A stretch of 45,421 nt of DNA from JAHEEM01 sp036396795 (GTDB lineage Bacteria; Pseudomonadota; Gammaproteobacteria; Steroidobacterales; Rariloculaceae). Below the pieces are notes generated by a model. That model did not search any database. It worked only from the letters and a program-made list of their open reading frames with translations, and was not told where the DNA came from. Location: assembly GCA_036396795.1 (NCBI GenBank), contig DASWKF010000019.1, forward strand, positions 1 through 45,421, given 5' to 3'. Every line of letters begins with the position of its first letter. The stretch's first letter is position 1. A program made the position numbers and the translations under genes. Below are positions 17,733 through 26,325 of the stretch, in pieces.

Positions 17733-17883
17733 TTGGTTTTATGATCTGCTCAGTTGGGTCGACTACAGCATAGCGCGGCCACCTCGGGCAGGCACATGCC
17801 GGAGGCGGAGTACGGGGGCGCTGGCCGCCTCCGCCACGCGGTTTTTGATCCGCGCTTGGTATTTGTATAATCAGGATCTTAAC

Positions 17884-20190
17884 GTGACTTTCTGGCAGCG
17901 CTTGAACAGATCCAAGTCCACAACGGCTACGCCACCGTTCATAGTCCCAAGGATTCGGGGTCTCAAAGAGTCTGCATTGTGGTTGTCCGGGGGCCTGGCC
18001 GTGATCCTGTTCGTCGCGCTGGCCAGCTACGACCCCTCGGATCCGGCGTTCAGCGTCGCCGGCGGCAGCCGAGACCTCGCCAACCGCATGGGTCCGGCGG
18101 GAGCATGGTTCGCGGACATCGCGTACCTGTTGTTCGGTCGGCCCGCTTACCTTTTCCCGTTGCTGGTGCTGCTCGCGGGCGTGCTCTATTTCCGCGGCCG
18201 AGAGACGTTGGCGCCGGCGAGCCGCCGGACTGTGCTATGGCGTAGCGGCGGTTTCGTGCTGATCCTGCTCACGAGCTGCGGCCTTGCAACGCTGCATTTC
18301 GCCGCGCCGGAGCTGCGCGAAACGGCGGGCGGTGTGGTCGGCCGGCTGGTCGGCGACGGCTTGGCCGTCGTGCTGAGCCGCTTGGGCGCCACGGTTTTCC
18401 TGCTGGTGCTCTGGTTGGCGGCCGTGTCTTTGGCGACCGGGATATCCTGGCTATCGGTCATGGATCGCGTGGGCCGCGCGGTTCTCTTGGCGGTCGCGGT
18501 CGTCGAGCTCGCGGTCGCACGGGTTTCCGTGTGGATCGAAGGCCGCCGCGCCCGGCGGGAGCGCCAGGAGCTCGTGTCCAAGAGCCGCTCGAAGTCGAAG
18601 GAGGAACCGCCGCGAATCGAGCCGTTCTTCGAGGCGGTGGAGTCGAGCTCGCGATTCGAGCGTGAGCGCCAGGTACCGCTGTTCGAGCCGCCTAAGTCGT
18701 CCGAGTTACCGGCGCTGGCGCTGCTCGACGATCCGCCGCCGCGCGAAGGCGGCTACTCGCAGGAAGCGCTCGAGGCGATGTCGCGGCTGGTGGAGCTCAA
18801 GCTCGCGGATTTCGGGGTCGAAGTCGAGGTCGTCGCCGTGCATCCGGGTCCGGTGGTCACGCGGTTCGAGCTCAAGCCCGCCGCGGGCGTCAAGGTCAGC
18901 CAAATCAGCAATCTCGCGAAGGATCTGGCGCGCTCGCTGTCGACCGTCAGCGTTCGCGTCGTGGAGGTGATACCCGGCAAGCCCTATGTCGGTCTGGAGA
19001 TACCGAACGAGGTTCGAGAGCTGGTCGCGCTCGGAGAGATCGTCAAGTCGCGCGTCTACGACGATATGGCGTCTCCATTGACGCTCGCGCTTGGAAAGGA
19101 CATTGCCGGGCACGCCGTCGTGGCCGATCTCGCCAAGATGCCGCACTTGATGATCGCAGGGACGACGGGTTCGGGGAAATCCGTCGCCATCAATGCGATG
19201 GTTTTGAGTTTGCTCTACAAGGCGACGCCCGAGCATGTGCGCCTGATCATGATCGACCCCAAGATGCTCGAGCTTTCCGTCTACGAGGGAATCCCGCATC
19301 TGCTGGCCCCGGTCGTCACCAACATGAAGGAGGCGGCGAACGCTTTGCGCTGGTGCGTCGCGGAGATGGAACGGCGGTATTCGCTCATGGCCGCATTGGG
19401 GGTTCGGCATCTGTCGACCTACAACCGCAAAGTGATCGAAGCCATCGAAAGAGGCTCGCCGTTGCCGGACCCCAGCTTCGAGGGTTCGCCGGACGAAGGG
19501 GAGGCGCCGGCGTTGCAGCCCTTGCCGTATATCGTGGTCATCATCGACGAGCTGGCCGACATGATGATGATGGTCGGGAAGAAGGTCGAGGAGCTGATTG
19601 CGCGGCTGGCGCAAAAGGCCCGTGCTTCGGGCATCCATATGATCATCGCCACGCAGCGGCCCTCCGTCGACGTGATCACGGGCCTCATCAAAGCGAACAT
19701 TCCCTGCCGCATCGCGTTTCAAGTATCCGCCAAAGTGGACTCGCGCACGATTCTCGATCAGATGGGCGCGGAGCAGCTGCTCGGACACGGCGATATGCTG
19801 TTCTTGCCGCCGGGCACGTCGACGCCGACACGCGTCCATGGAGCTTTCGTTTCCGACAACGAGGTGCATGCGGTCGTCAAGAATCTTCGCGGCGCCGGGT
19901 CGCCGAAGTTCATCGAGGAGATCTTGTCCGGTCCCAGCGGGGATTTCTCCGCGGGCGTCATCATGACGGGCGGGGAATTGGACGCAGAACAAGATCCCCT
20001 TTACGATGAGGCCGTCCGGATCGTGACGGAAAGCCGCAAAGCGTCGATATCCAACATTCAGCGCCGCCTCAAGGTCGGGTATAACCGCGCGGCAAGAATG
20101 GTGGAGACCATGGAGGAGGCTGGCATCGTTGGTAGCTTGCAAACGAATGGATTCAGAGAGGTTCTTGCTCCTCCTCCGCCCAGCGATTGA
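17884..20190 (+). CDS. ftsK: DNA translocase FtsK
   Basis: From the GTG at 17884 the product is 768 residues. It has four N-terminal membrane helices (about 30-170), a short charged linker, and a RecA-like motor with Walker A (AGTTGSGKSVAIN, about 425) and Walker B (YIVVIIDELADMMM). A C-terminal gamma winged helix (DPLYDEAVRIVTESRKASISNIQRRLKVGYNRA) reads KOPS sites and activates XerCD. It clears the terminus at the septum. GTG 17884 is preferred because AGGA lies 7 nt upstream; a TTG at 17845 is in frame but lacks one. The linker is short compared with E. coli FtsK. Confidence 0.96.
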   Translation: MTFWQRLNRSKSTTATPPFIVPRIRGLKESALWLSGGLAVILFVALASYDPSDPAFSVAGGSRDLANRMGPAGAWFADIAYLLFGRPAYLFPLLVLLAGVLYFRGRETLAPASRRTVLWRSGGFVLILLTSCGLATLHFAAPELRETAGGVVGRLVGDGLAVVLSRLGATVFLLVLWLAAVSLATGISWLSVMDRVGRAVLLAVAVVELAVARVSVWIEGRRARRERQELVSKSRSKSKEEPPRIEPFFEAVESSSRFERERQVPLFEPPKSSELPALALLDDPPPREGGYSQEALEAMSRLVELKLADFGVEVEVVAVHPGPVVTRFELKPAAGVKVSQISNLAKDLARSLSTVSVRVVEVIPGKPYVGLEIPNEVRELVALGEIVKSRVYDDMASPLTLALGKDIAGHAVVADLAKMPHLMIAGTTGSGKSVAINAMVLSLLYKATPEHVRLIMIDPKMLELSVYEGIPHLLAPVVTNMKEAANALRWCVAEMERRYSLMAALGVRHLSTYNRKVIEAIERGSPLPDPSFEGSPDEGEAPALQPLPYIVVIIDELADMMMMVGKKVEELIARLAQKARASGIHMIIATQRPSVDVITGLIKANIPCRIAFQVSAKVDSRTILDQMGAEQLLGHGDMLFLPPGTSTPTRVHGAFVSDNEVHAVVKNLRGAGSPKFIEEILSGPSGDFSAGVIMTGGELDAEQDPLYDEAVRIVTESRKASISNIQRRLKVGYNRAARMVETMEEAGIVGSLQTNGFREVLAPPPPSD

Positions 20191-20839
20191 GAATTGTTTT
20201 TTGGCGCTGCTGTTATGCGGACCGATGCTCACCTCGGGCGGCACCGCGGCGCAAGCGCTCGAGCCCGCCGTGCCGGCGGCCGGCGCCGACCACCTGCGGA
20301 GATTCCTCGATGAGACCCTCACCTTTCAAGCCACGTTCGAGCAACAGCTCTTAGGCCCCGGTCGCGAAGTCATCGAGCGCGCGACGGGCACCTTATCCCT
20401 CAAGCGCCCCAACCGCTTCCTGTGGAGCTACGACGCGCCGGTCGAGCAGCTGGTCGTTGCAGACGGCAGCGATCTGTGGATCTACGACGTCGAGTTGGCT
20501 CAAGCGACAGTGACTCCCCTGGACGATACGGTGTCGGTAACCCCGGCCATGCTCTTGAGCGGCAACAAGCCGCTCGAGGATGGGTTCGAGATCCTCGAAA
20601 GCTTCGACGCCGACGATTTGAGCTGGGTGCGGCTCGTACCCAAGACGCAGGATACGGACTTTCAGGAAGTGCTCATCGGGTTCCGAGTGGGGATGCTCGC
20701 AAGCTTGCGCCTGCTCGACAGCCTCAATCAGGTGACTTCGATAGAGTTCATGAACGTAGAGCTCAACCGGGAGCTCGACGACTCCGCGTTCGAATTCACG
20801 CCGCCGCCTGGCGTCGACGTCATCGGCGGCAGAGGTTAG
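20147..20839 (+). CDS. lolA: Outer-membrane lipoprotein carrier protein LolA
   Basis: The product is 230 residues from the ATG at 20147, which overlaps the ftsK end by 44 bp. An N-terminal hydrophobic stretch ending GTAAQA is the signal peptide. The mature part has LolA features: FQATFEQQLLGPGREVIERATGTLSLKRPNRFLWSYDAP and VADGSDLWIYDVELAQATV. LolA ferries lipoproteins (for example the Lpp-like protein at 163) across the periplasm. Later starts such as TTG 20201 would also give a signal peptide, so the exact start is open. The ftsK-lolA order is conserved in Gammaproteobacteria. Confidence 0.92.
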   Translation: MDSERFLLLLRPAIENCFLALLLCGPMLTSGGTAAQALEPAVPAAGADHLRRFLDETLTFQATFEQQLLGPGREVIERATGTLSLKRPNRFLWSYDAPVEQLVVADGSDLWIYDVELAQATVTPLDDTVSVTPAMLLSGNKPLEDGFEILESFDADDLSWVRLVPKTQDTDFQEVLIGFRVGMLASLRLLDSLNQVTSIEFMNVELNRELDDSAFEFTPPPGVDVIGGRG

Positions 20840-20850
20840 GTCGTCTCCTC

Positions 20851-21234
20851 TTGTTACCACTGCGGTATCCTTGGCTGTGGATGGCGTTCGGCTGGGGGCT
20901 CGTAGCGGCCGTGACCGTCGGCAGCCTCGTACCCAGCGGCTTGATCCGGGGAATATCCCTTTCGGACAAGCTGATGCACGCGGGCTCCTACTGCCTGCTG
21001 ATGATCTGGTTCGCCGGACTCTATGCGCGGCGCAGGCATGTCCTCATTGCCGCCGTCTTGCTGATGCTGGGCCTCGTATTGGAGATCCTCCAGCATCGGA
21101 CCTCCTATAGAATGTTCGATTTGACGGATATGCTCGCCAACGCGGTCGGCGTGGCGGCGGGCTTCGTGGTTTCGTTCTTCGTCCTCGAAGGATGGTGCCA
21201 ACGCCTGGAGAAACGCCTGCTTTTCGATGATTGA
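20851..21234 (+). CDS. VanZ-like small membrane protein
   Basis: The product is 127 residues from TTG 20851, or 117 from ATG 20881. It has four hydrophobic segments and the VanZ-like core (DKLMHAGSYCLLMIWFAGLY, LEILQHRTSYRMFDLTDMLANAVGVAAGF) with conserved His, Glu and Asp residues. VanZ-family proteins are membrane proteins of mostly unknown role; the name comes from low-level teicoplanin resistance in enterococci, which is not implied here. It lies 11 bp after lolA and 53 bp before serS, so it is probably in the same operon. The TTG start is weakly supported. Confidence 0.75.
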   Translation: MLPLRYPWLWMAFGWGLVAAVTVGSLVPSGLIRGISLSDKLMHAGSYCLLMIWFAGLYARRRHVLIAAVLLMLGLVLEILQHRTSYRMFDLTDMLANAVGVAAGFVVSFFVLEGWCQRLEKRLLFDD

Positions 21235-21287
21235 TCAATATCTTGCATCGGCGCGCCGGTGTGTCGGACGGGCGTGAGGGCCACGAA

Positions 21288-22580
21288 ATGCTGGACATCA
21301 GAGTCTTGCGCAGCGATCTCGACGGCATGGCACGCAATCTTGCGCGCCGCGATTTCGTGCTCGATCGCGAGCGCTTCTTGGAGCTGGAAGCCAAACGCAA
21401 ACAGCTCCAAGTTCAGGTCGAGGCGCTGCGCATGCAGCGCAACGAGCGTTCCAAGGTCATCGGCAGGGCGAAAGCAGCCGGTGAAGACATAGCGCCGCTC
21501 GCCACCGAGGTCGGCGAAGTCGGTCGAGCGCTGGATGATGCCGAAGGTCGGCTGCAGGACGTTCAGTCGGCGTTGACGGGCGTGCTGGCGGAGATCCCCA
21601 ATCTGTTGCACGACTCCGTCCCGGACGGCGCCGACGAGACCTCCAACGTCGAGCAGCGCCGTTGGGGAGAGCCGCCGCGATTCGATTTCGACGCCAAGGA
21701 TCACGTTGCCTTGGGCGAAGGCCTCGGGCTCATCGATTTCGAGCGCGCGACGCGGCTTGCGGGCAGCCGTTTCGTCGTGCTGCGCGGGGCCGTCGCGCAG
21801 CTGCAGCGTGCTCTGATTCAGTTCATGCTCGACGTGCACACACGCGAGCACGGCTATACGGAAACCTACGTGCCGTATCTCGTCAACGACGGCACGCTGT
21901 TCGGCACGGGCCAGTTGCCGAAATTTGCAGCGGACTTGTTTCGTATCGAGGGCGAGCATCCGTTGAGCTTGATTCCGACTGCCGAAGTGCCGCTCAGCAA
22001 TCTCGTTCGCGAAACGATCCTCGAGGCCGGCGACTTGCCGCTACGCTTGACCGCGCACACGCCGTGCTTCAGGTTGGAAGCAGGGTCGTACGGCGCCGAT
22101 ACTCGCGGCATGATTCGGCAGCATCAATTCGAGAAGGTCGAGCTCGTGCACATCGTCAAGCCCGAGGATTCATATGCCGCATTGGAGGAGCTGGTCTCGC
22201 ATGCGGAGGTCATTCTGCAGCGTCTGGGATTGGCCTATCGTGTGGTGACGCTGTGCGGCGGCGATACGTCTTTCGCCGCGGCGAAGACATATGATCTCGA
22301 AGTCTGGCTGCCGGGACAGGATCGCTACCGCGAGATTTCGTCTTGCAGCAATTGCGAGGCGTTCCAGGCTCGGCGCATGCAGGCGCGCTGGCGCAATCCC
22401 GACACCGGCAAGCCGGAGCCCGTGCACACCTTGAACGGCTCCGGGGTCGCGGCGGGCAGGGCGCTGATCGCGGTGCTCGAGAACTACCAGCGCGCCGACG
22501 GCGGCGTCGACGTGCCCGAGGTGCTGCATCCCTACATGGCCGGCGTCACGCGCGTCCTTCCGGCCCGCTGCCAGCGTTAA
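21288..22580 (+). CDS. serS: Seryl-tRNA synthetase
   Basis: The product is 430 residues. The N-terminal coiled-coil arm (about 25-105) contacts the long variable arm of tRNA-Ser. Class II motifs are present: motif 2 (FRLEAGSYGADTRGMIRQHQFEKVE) and motif 3 (NGSGVAAGRALIAVLENYQ). The ATG at 21288 has GAGGG upstream. The family normally ends near PYMxGxxRI; here PYMAGVTRV is followed by seven extra residues (LPARCQR). The DNA encoding that tail recurs at 29875-29904 beside a hairpin repeat, so the stop codon appears to have been supplied by repeat-associated sequence. Confidence 0.97.
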   Translation: MLDIRVLRSDLDGMARNLARRDFVLDRERFLELEAKRKQLQVQVEALRMQRNERSKVIGRAKAAGEDIAPLATEVGEVGRALDDAEGRLQDVQSALTGVLAEIPNLLHDSVPDGADETSNVEQRRWGEPPRFDFDAKDHVALGEGLGLIDFERATRLAGSRFVVLRGAVAQLQRALIQFMLDVHTREHGYTETYVPYLVNDGTLFGTGQLPKFAADLFRIEGEHPLSLIPTAEVPLSNLVRETILEAGDLPLRLTAHTPCFRLEAGSYGADTRGMIRQHQFEKVELVHIVKPEDSYAALEELVSHAEVILQRLGLAYRVVTLCGGDTSFAAAKTYDLEVWLPGQDRYREISSCSNCEAFQARRMQARWRNPDTGKPEPVHTLNGSGVAAGRALIAVLENYQRADGGVDVPEVLHPYMAGVTRVLPARCQR

Positions 22581-22660
22581 GGCGCGAAGCCGAAGACATC
22601 GGCGCTCTCAGTCGGCCAAACATCTACTCCTTCGAGCACCGATGTCTTCGGCTTCGCGCC
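22581..22660. repeat. Hairpin repeat, copy A
   Basis: Arms 22581-22602 and 22639-22660 are perfectly complementary over 22 bp. The 36-nt centre contains CTCTCAGTCGG and ACTCCTTCGAG. Inside the arms a C-A mismatch is followed by GCTC/GAGC pairing; other copies have CCTC/GAGG here, a compensatory change. It starts directly after the serS stop and ends 31 bp before the stop of the convergent amidohydrolase gene. No T-run follows, so it is not an ordinary intrinsic terminator. Confidence 0.9.
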
Positions 22661-22691
22661 ATGCGATCCCGCATCAGGGACGGCGCGTCGT

Positions 22692-23753
22692 TCAAGAGGT
22701 GATGCGCAGCAGGCGGGCGAGATTGCCGCCGAGAATCGCGATCTTCTCCTCGTCGGTCAGGGACGGCGAGTCGATGATGAGATCCAAAGTGTGCGGCCAA
22801 TTGAGCGGCTGGTCCGTGCCGTAGACGACCTGGCTCGCGCCCATCTCGGCGACGAGATGCCGCAGGCCCTCCTCGGAGAACACCATGGTGTCGGCGAAGA
22901 TCTGCGTTCGAAGGTATTCGCTCGGGCGTTTGCGGTTGGCGCAGTCGACGTCGTTTCTCACCTCGCAGGCGACCTCGGTCCGCCCGAGATAGGAGGGCAG
23001 GTAACCGCCGCCGTGCGCGCCACAGACCTTCAAGCCCGGGAAGCGATCGAAGGTGCCGTCGAAGATCAGGTGAGAGAGAAAGATGGTCGTTTCGAGGGGG
23101 TTGCCGATGATGTTGCCGAGGTCGCCTCGTCCGTCGAGGCCACCCTCGCGCACGGCATTCTCGGCGCCGTCGGGATGCATGAAGACCGGCACGTCGAGCT
23201 CCTCGGCTTTCGCCCAGAACGGGTCGAAGCGCTCCGATGACGGAACCTCGCCGCTGACGTGGCCGCCTATCGAAGCGCCGCGCAAGCCGAGCGCCGTCAC
23301 CGCGTATTCGAGCTGCTCGGCGGCGAGCTCCGGAAACTGAAGCGCCACCGAGGACAGCGCGACGAATCTGTCGGGATGCCGCGCGCACCACGCCGACAGC
23401 CCTTCGTCCTGTGCCCGGATCAGATCCGCGGCCAGGGCCCGGTCCGCCTCGTACCACCAATAGCCGTTGACCGAGATCGCCGAAATGTCGATGCCGCGCT
23501 CATTCATATAGTCGATGCGTCCCTCGAGAACGCGGTTACCGGGAAAGTTGCGCTCGAGAGGGGTTCCGCGGGTCAGGGGATACACGGCCTCGACGGCGCC
23601 GTGCGCGTGAATATCGATCACTTGCACCCGCCGGCCGCCGATCGAGACCTGCCGACGCGGCGACTGACCGAAGGCCGTGCCCAGCTTGCCGGCGATAAAG
23701 GCGCCGCCGGCGGCGCCCGCGAATGTTTTCAAGAAGCGTCTACGGTCTTGCAT
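22692..23753 (-). CDS. Tat-exported amidohydrolase, ACMSD-like
   Basis: The product is 353 residues. The N-terminus DRRRFLKTFAGAAGGAFIAGKLGTAFG is a twin-arginine signal peptide. The rest is an amidohydrolase-2 TIM barrel of the ACMSD/hydroxybenzoate-decarboxylase group, with metal ligands intact: IDIHAHG (His49, His51), VFMHPDG, CGAHGGGYLPSYLGR and YGTDQPL (the catalytic Asp). Related enzymes perform non-oxidative decarboxylation or hydrolysis of small aromatic or oxo acids; the substrate here is unknown. Most homologues are cytoplasmic, so export is notable. Its 3' end faces serS across hairpin repeat A. Confidence 0.85.
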   Translation of the reverse strand: MQDRRRFLKTFAGAAGGAFIAGKLGTAFGQSPRRQVSIGGRRVQVIDIHAHGAVEAVYPLTRGTPLERNFPGNRVLEGRIDYMNERGIDISAISVNGYWWYEADRALAADLIRAQDEGLSAWCARHPDRFVALSSVALQFPELAAEQLEYAVTALGLRGASIGGHVSGEVPSSERFDPFWAKAEELDVPVFMHPDGAENAVREGGLDGRGDLGNIIGNPLETTIFLSHLIFDGTFDRFPGLKVCGAHGGGYLPSYLGRTEVACEVRNDVDCANRKRPSEYLRTQIFADTMVFSEEGLRHLVAEMGASQVVYGTDQPLNWPHTLDLIIDSPSLTDEEKIAILGGNLARLLRITS

Positions 23754-23856
23754 GTGGCTGTCCCCCTCGTGTGGTTATTTAGGCACACCGTCGCGGCGTT
23801 GTAAATTCCCCGCGCGCCTTATACATTCCGCTCGCGAAGGACAATGGAGGAGTGTC

Positions 23857-24420
23857 ATGAGCAACGCTATGAGATCCATTCGAGCCGTCTTCAGCACGGC
23901 AGTTTGTTTGCTTGGTATCGGTCTCGCGACTGCGGTCTCGGCGCAGAACCTCGAGCAATTCGTCGTCTCCGGCGCGGCGGCCGAGGCGATAAAGACTCGG
24001 ACCGAGATATCCGCCGACACGGCCGAGCGTATCGTGGATGCTTGCCGCGCGCTCGCCGAGGAAAACGACGTCACGGTGAGCGTCTTCGTGCTGAGCCCGT
24101 CCGGCGACATCGTGCACGCGCACCGCATGGACGGTCAGATGCCGATCGGCGTCGATACCGCTTTGATGAAAGCGGAAACGGCTCTGTATATGCGCACATC
24201 GACGCATGAGGTCTCGAACCGCTTCAATGATCCTCTGGGTCGCATCACACGCGTTAAGCTGGATTGGTATCTGGTTTCAGGCGGGTTGCCGATCGTCGTC
24301 GACAATCAGATCATCGGCGCGATCGGTGTCGGCGGGGCGCGAGGCGGCTTCGACGAGCGTTGTGCCCATCATGCCTTGACCGAAGTTCTGGGCCCGCAGC
24401 CGCCGCTCGTGCAGGACTGA
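23857..24420 (+). CDS. Exported GlcG/HbpS-like (DUF336) protein
   Basis: The product is 187 residues. A Sec signal peptide (1 to about 30, ending AVSAQ) precedes a GlcG/HbpS fold: ...DACRALAEENDVTVSVFVLSPSGDIVHAHRMDG, ALMKAETALYMRTST, GGLPIVVDNQIIGAIGVGGARGGFDERCAHHAL. Family members bind haem or small ligands, or accompany glycolate and diol metabolism; the function here is unknown. GGAGG precedes the ATG at 23857. It is divergent from the exported amidohydrolase, which suggests a shared regulatory region (23754-23856). Confidence 0.85.
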   Translation: MSNAMRSIRAVFSTAVCLLGIGLATAVSAQNLEQFVVSGAAAEAIKTRTEISADTAERIVDACRALAEENDVTVSVFVLSPSGDIVHAHRMDGQMPIGVDTALMKAETALYMRTSTHEVSNRFNDPLGRITRVKLDWYLVSGGLPIVVDNQIIGAIGVGGARGGFDERCAHHALTEVLGPQPPLVQD

Positions 24421-24472
24421 GCATTACTCGCGTCTCGGGGCCCGGCCCCACGGATGTTTGCTTGGATAGGCT

Positions 24473-25234
24473 CTACGCCTTGAGCCGATAGCCGGTTTTG
24501 AATATCCAGGAGACGCAGATCATGCAGGCCAGCAGGAACAGCACGATGATTCCGAGGCTCAAGCCCACGTCGACGTCCGCGTGCTCGTAGAAGCTCCAGC
24601 GGAAGCCGCTCACGAGATAAACGACGGGATTGAACAGGGTTATCGTGCGCCAGATCGGTGGAAGCATGTCGATGGAATAAAAACTGCCACCGAGAAAAGT
24701 CAGCGGCGTGACGATCAGCAGGGGGATGATCTGGAGTCGCTCGAAACCGTCGGCCCAGACGCCGATGATGAAACCGAACAAGCTGAACGTCACGGAAGTC
24801 AGGACTAGGAATCCGAACATCCAGAAGGGATGGGCGATTTCCAACGGCACGAACAGGCCGGCGGTGGCCAAGATGATGACGCCGATGATGACCGACTTGC
24901 TTGCGGCCGCCCCTACGAAGCCCAGTGTGATCTCAACGTGCGAGATTGGCGCGGTCAGGATCTCATAGATCGTTCCCGTGAAGCGCGGCAAATAGATTCC
25001 GAAAGAGGCGTTGGAGATGCTTTCCGTCAGTAGTGAAAGCATGATCAACCCGGGGACAATGAACGATCCATAGCTGATTCCGTCGATGGCGTTGATTCGA
25101 GAGCCGATCGCCGATCCGAATACGATGAAGTACAGGCATGTCGACATCACCGGCGAGAAAATGCTCTGAAACAACGTGCGCCAGGTGCGCGCCATCTCGA
25201 AGCGGTAAATGGCTCTGATTGCGTGTAGATTCAT
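24473..25234 (-). CDS. ABC-2 type exporter permease, YadH-like
   Basis: The product is 253 residues with six predicted membrane helices and the ABC-2 permease motif (ERLQIIPLLIVTPLTFLGGSFYSIDMLPP). It overlaps the ATPase gene by four bases (ATGA), so the two are coupled. Size and sequence resemble E. coli YadH and NodJ-type permeases. The substrate is unknown; relatives export lipids, polysaccharides or drugs. The long open frame upstream in the same reading frame is antisense-like overlap with the ATPase gene and is not coding. Confidence 0.9.
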   Translation of the reverse strand: MNLHAIRAIYRFEMARTWRTLFQSIFSPVMSTCLYFIVFGSAIGSRINAIDGISYGSFIVPGLIMLSLLTESISNASFGIYLPRFTGTIYEILTAPISHVEITLGFVGAAASKSVIIGVIILATAGLFVPLEIAHPFWMFGFLVLTSVTFSLFGFIIGVWADGFERLQIIPLLIVTPLTFLGGSFYSIDMLPPIWRTITLFNPVVYLVSGFRWSFYEHADVDVGLSLGIIVLFLLACMICVSWIFKTGYRLKA

Positions 25235-26157
25235 CGCGGTTTCCTGACCAAGCTCACGAATATCTCTTCCAGGGAACTTTGCGTCGTATGAATATCCCGG
25301 AATCGAATGCCGGCATCGTTGAGCTCCTGCAGCAGCGGAGTGATTCCGGTTCGCTCCGCTTGCGTATCGTAGGTATAGATCAGCTCGCGGCCGTCCTGTG
25401 CGAGCTCGAGCTTGTAGGGCGCCAGCTTCGGGGGGATATCGGCCAGCGGCTCGTGTAGCTCCAGGTTGAGCTGTTTTCGGCCCAGCTTTCTCATGAGTTC
25501 CTTCTTCTCCTGAACGAGGATGAGCTCGCCATGATCGATGACGCCGACCCGGTCCGCCATTTCCTCCGCCTCTTCGATATAGTGAGTCGTCAGAATGATC
25601 GTCACGCCCGCGGCGCGAAGCGACCGAACGCTGTTCCACATCTCCTGCCGCAATTCCACGTCGACCCCGGCGGTCGGCTCGTCCAAGAAAAGGATCATCG
25701 GCTCGTGGGACAGCGCCTTGGCGATGAGCAGACGCCGCTTCATTCCGCCGGAAAGCGTCATGATCTTGTCGTGCCGTTTGTCCCAGAGCGACAACGCCCT
25801 GAGGGTCTTTTCGACGTAGGCGTGATCTCTTGGCTTGCCCCAGAGGCCGCGGCTGAAGTTCACGGTCGTCCAGGCGGTTTCGAAGGCGTCCGTGGTCAGC
25901 TCCTGCGGCACGAGCCCGATCAAGGTGCGTGTCTTCCGAAAATCCCGCAGGATGTCGTGGCCGTCCACGAGGACCATGCCTTCGCTCGGATTGATGATGC
26001 CGCAGATGCTGCTGATCAGGGTCGTCTTGCCGGCGCCGTTCGGGCCGAGCAGGGCGAAGATCTCGCCGCGAGAAATATCGAGATTGATGTTCTTCAAGGC
26101 CTGAAAGCCGGAGCGATAGGTCTTGCTGAGTCCTTGAATTGAGATGATGGGTTGCAT
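25231..26157 (-). CDS. ABC exporter ATPase, YadG-like
   Basis: The product is 308 residues, the same as E. coli YadG, to which it is visibly similar. It has Walker A GPNGAGKTT (38-46), a Q-loop (LVPQEL), signature LSGGMKRR, Walker B MILFLDEPTAGVD and the switch His (TTHYIEEAE). A C-terminal extension after about 225 is typical of CcmA/NodI-type ATPases. It is first in a two-gene operon with the permease and divergent from the exported ThDP-enzyme gene. Confidence 0.92.
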   Translation of the reverse strand: MQPIISIQGLSKTYRSGFQALKNINLDISRGEIFALLGPNGAGKTTLISSICGIINPSEGMVLVDGHDILRDFRKTRTLIGLVPQELTTDAFETAWTTVNFSRGLWGKPRDHAYVEKTLRALSLWDKRHDKIMTLSGGMKRRLLIAKALSHEPMILFLDEPTAGVDVELRQEMWNSVRSLRAAGVTIILTTHYIEEAEEMADRVGVIDHGELILVQEKKELMRKLGRKQLNLELHEPLADIPPKLAPYKLELAQDGRELIYTYDTQAERTGITPLLQELNDAGIRFRDIHTTQSSLEEIFVSLVRKPR

Positions 26158-26325
26158 GGCAAAACGGCGGTTCGAGGCGCGCGCTATTGTCGCCCATTAC
26201 TCGTGTCTTGCCCATCGCTGTGGGCAAATCGCGACCTCCCTGCGGCTGCGGAATGCCGGGGCGAGCTGCTAGAATCGCTTTGACTCCACTGTTCATCGGG
26301 GGGCGGCAACGGCCGTACGAACAAC

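Noticed and set aside
17866..17871. TATAAT as -10 element of an ftsK promoter
   Set aside because: A start site 7 nt downstream would remove the AGGA ribosome site of the preferred GTG, and the -35 match is weak. It could be real only if translation were leaderless.
22581..22660. Hairpin copies as ordinary intrinsic terminators
   Set aside because: None is followed by a T-run on either strand, and the large conserved loop is not typical of terminators.
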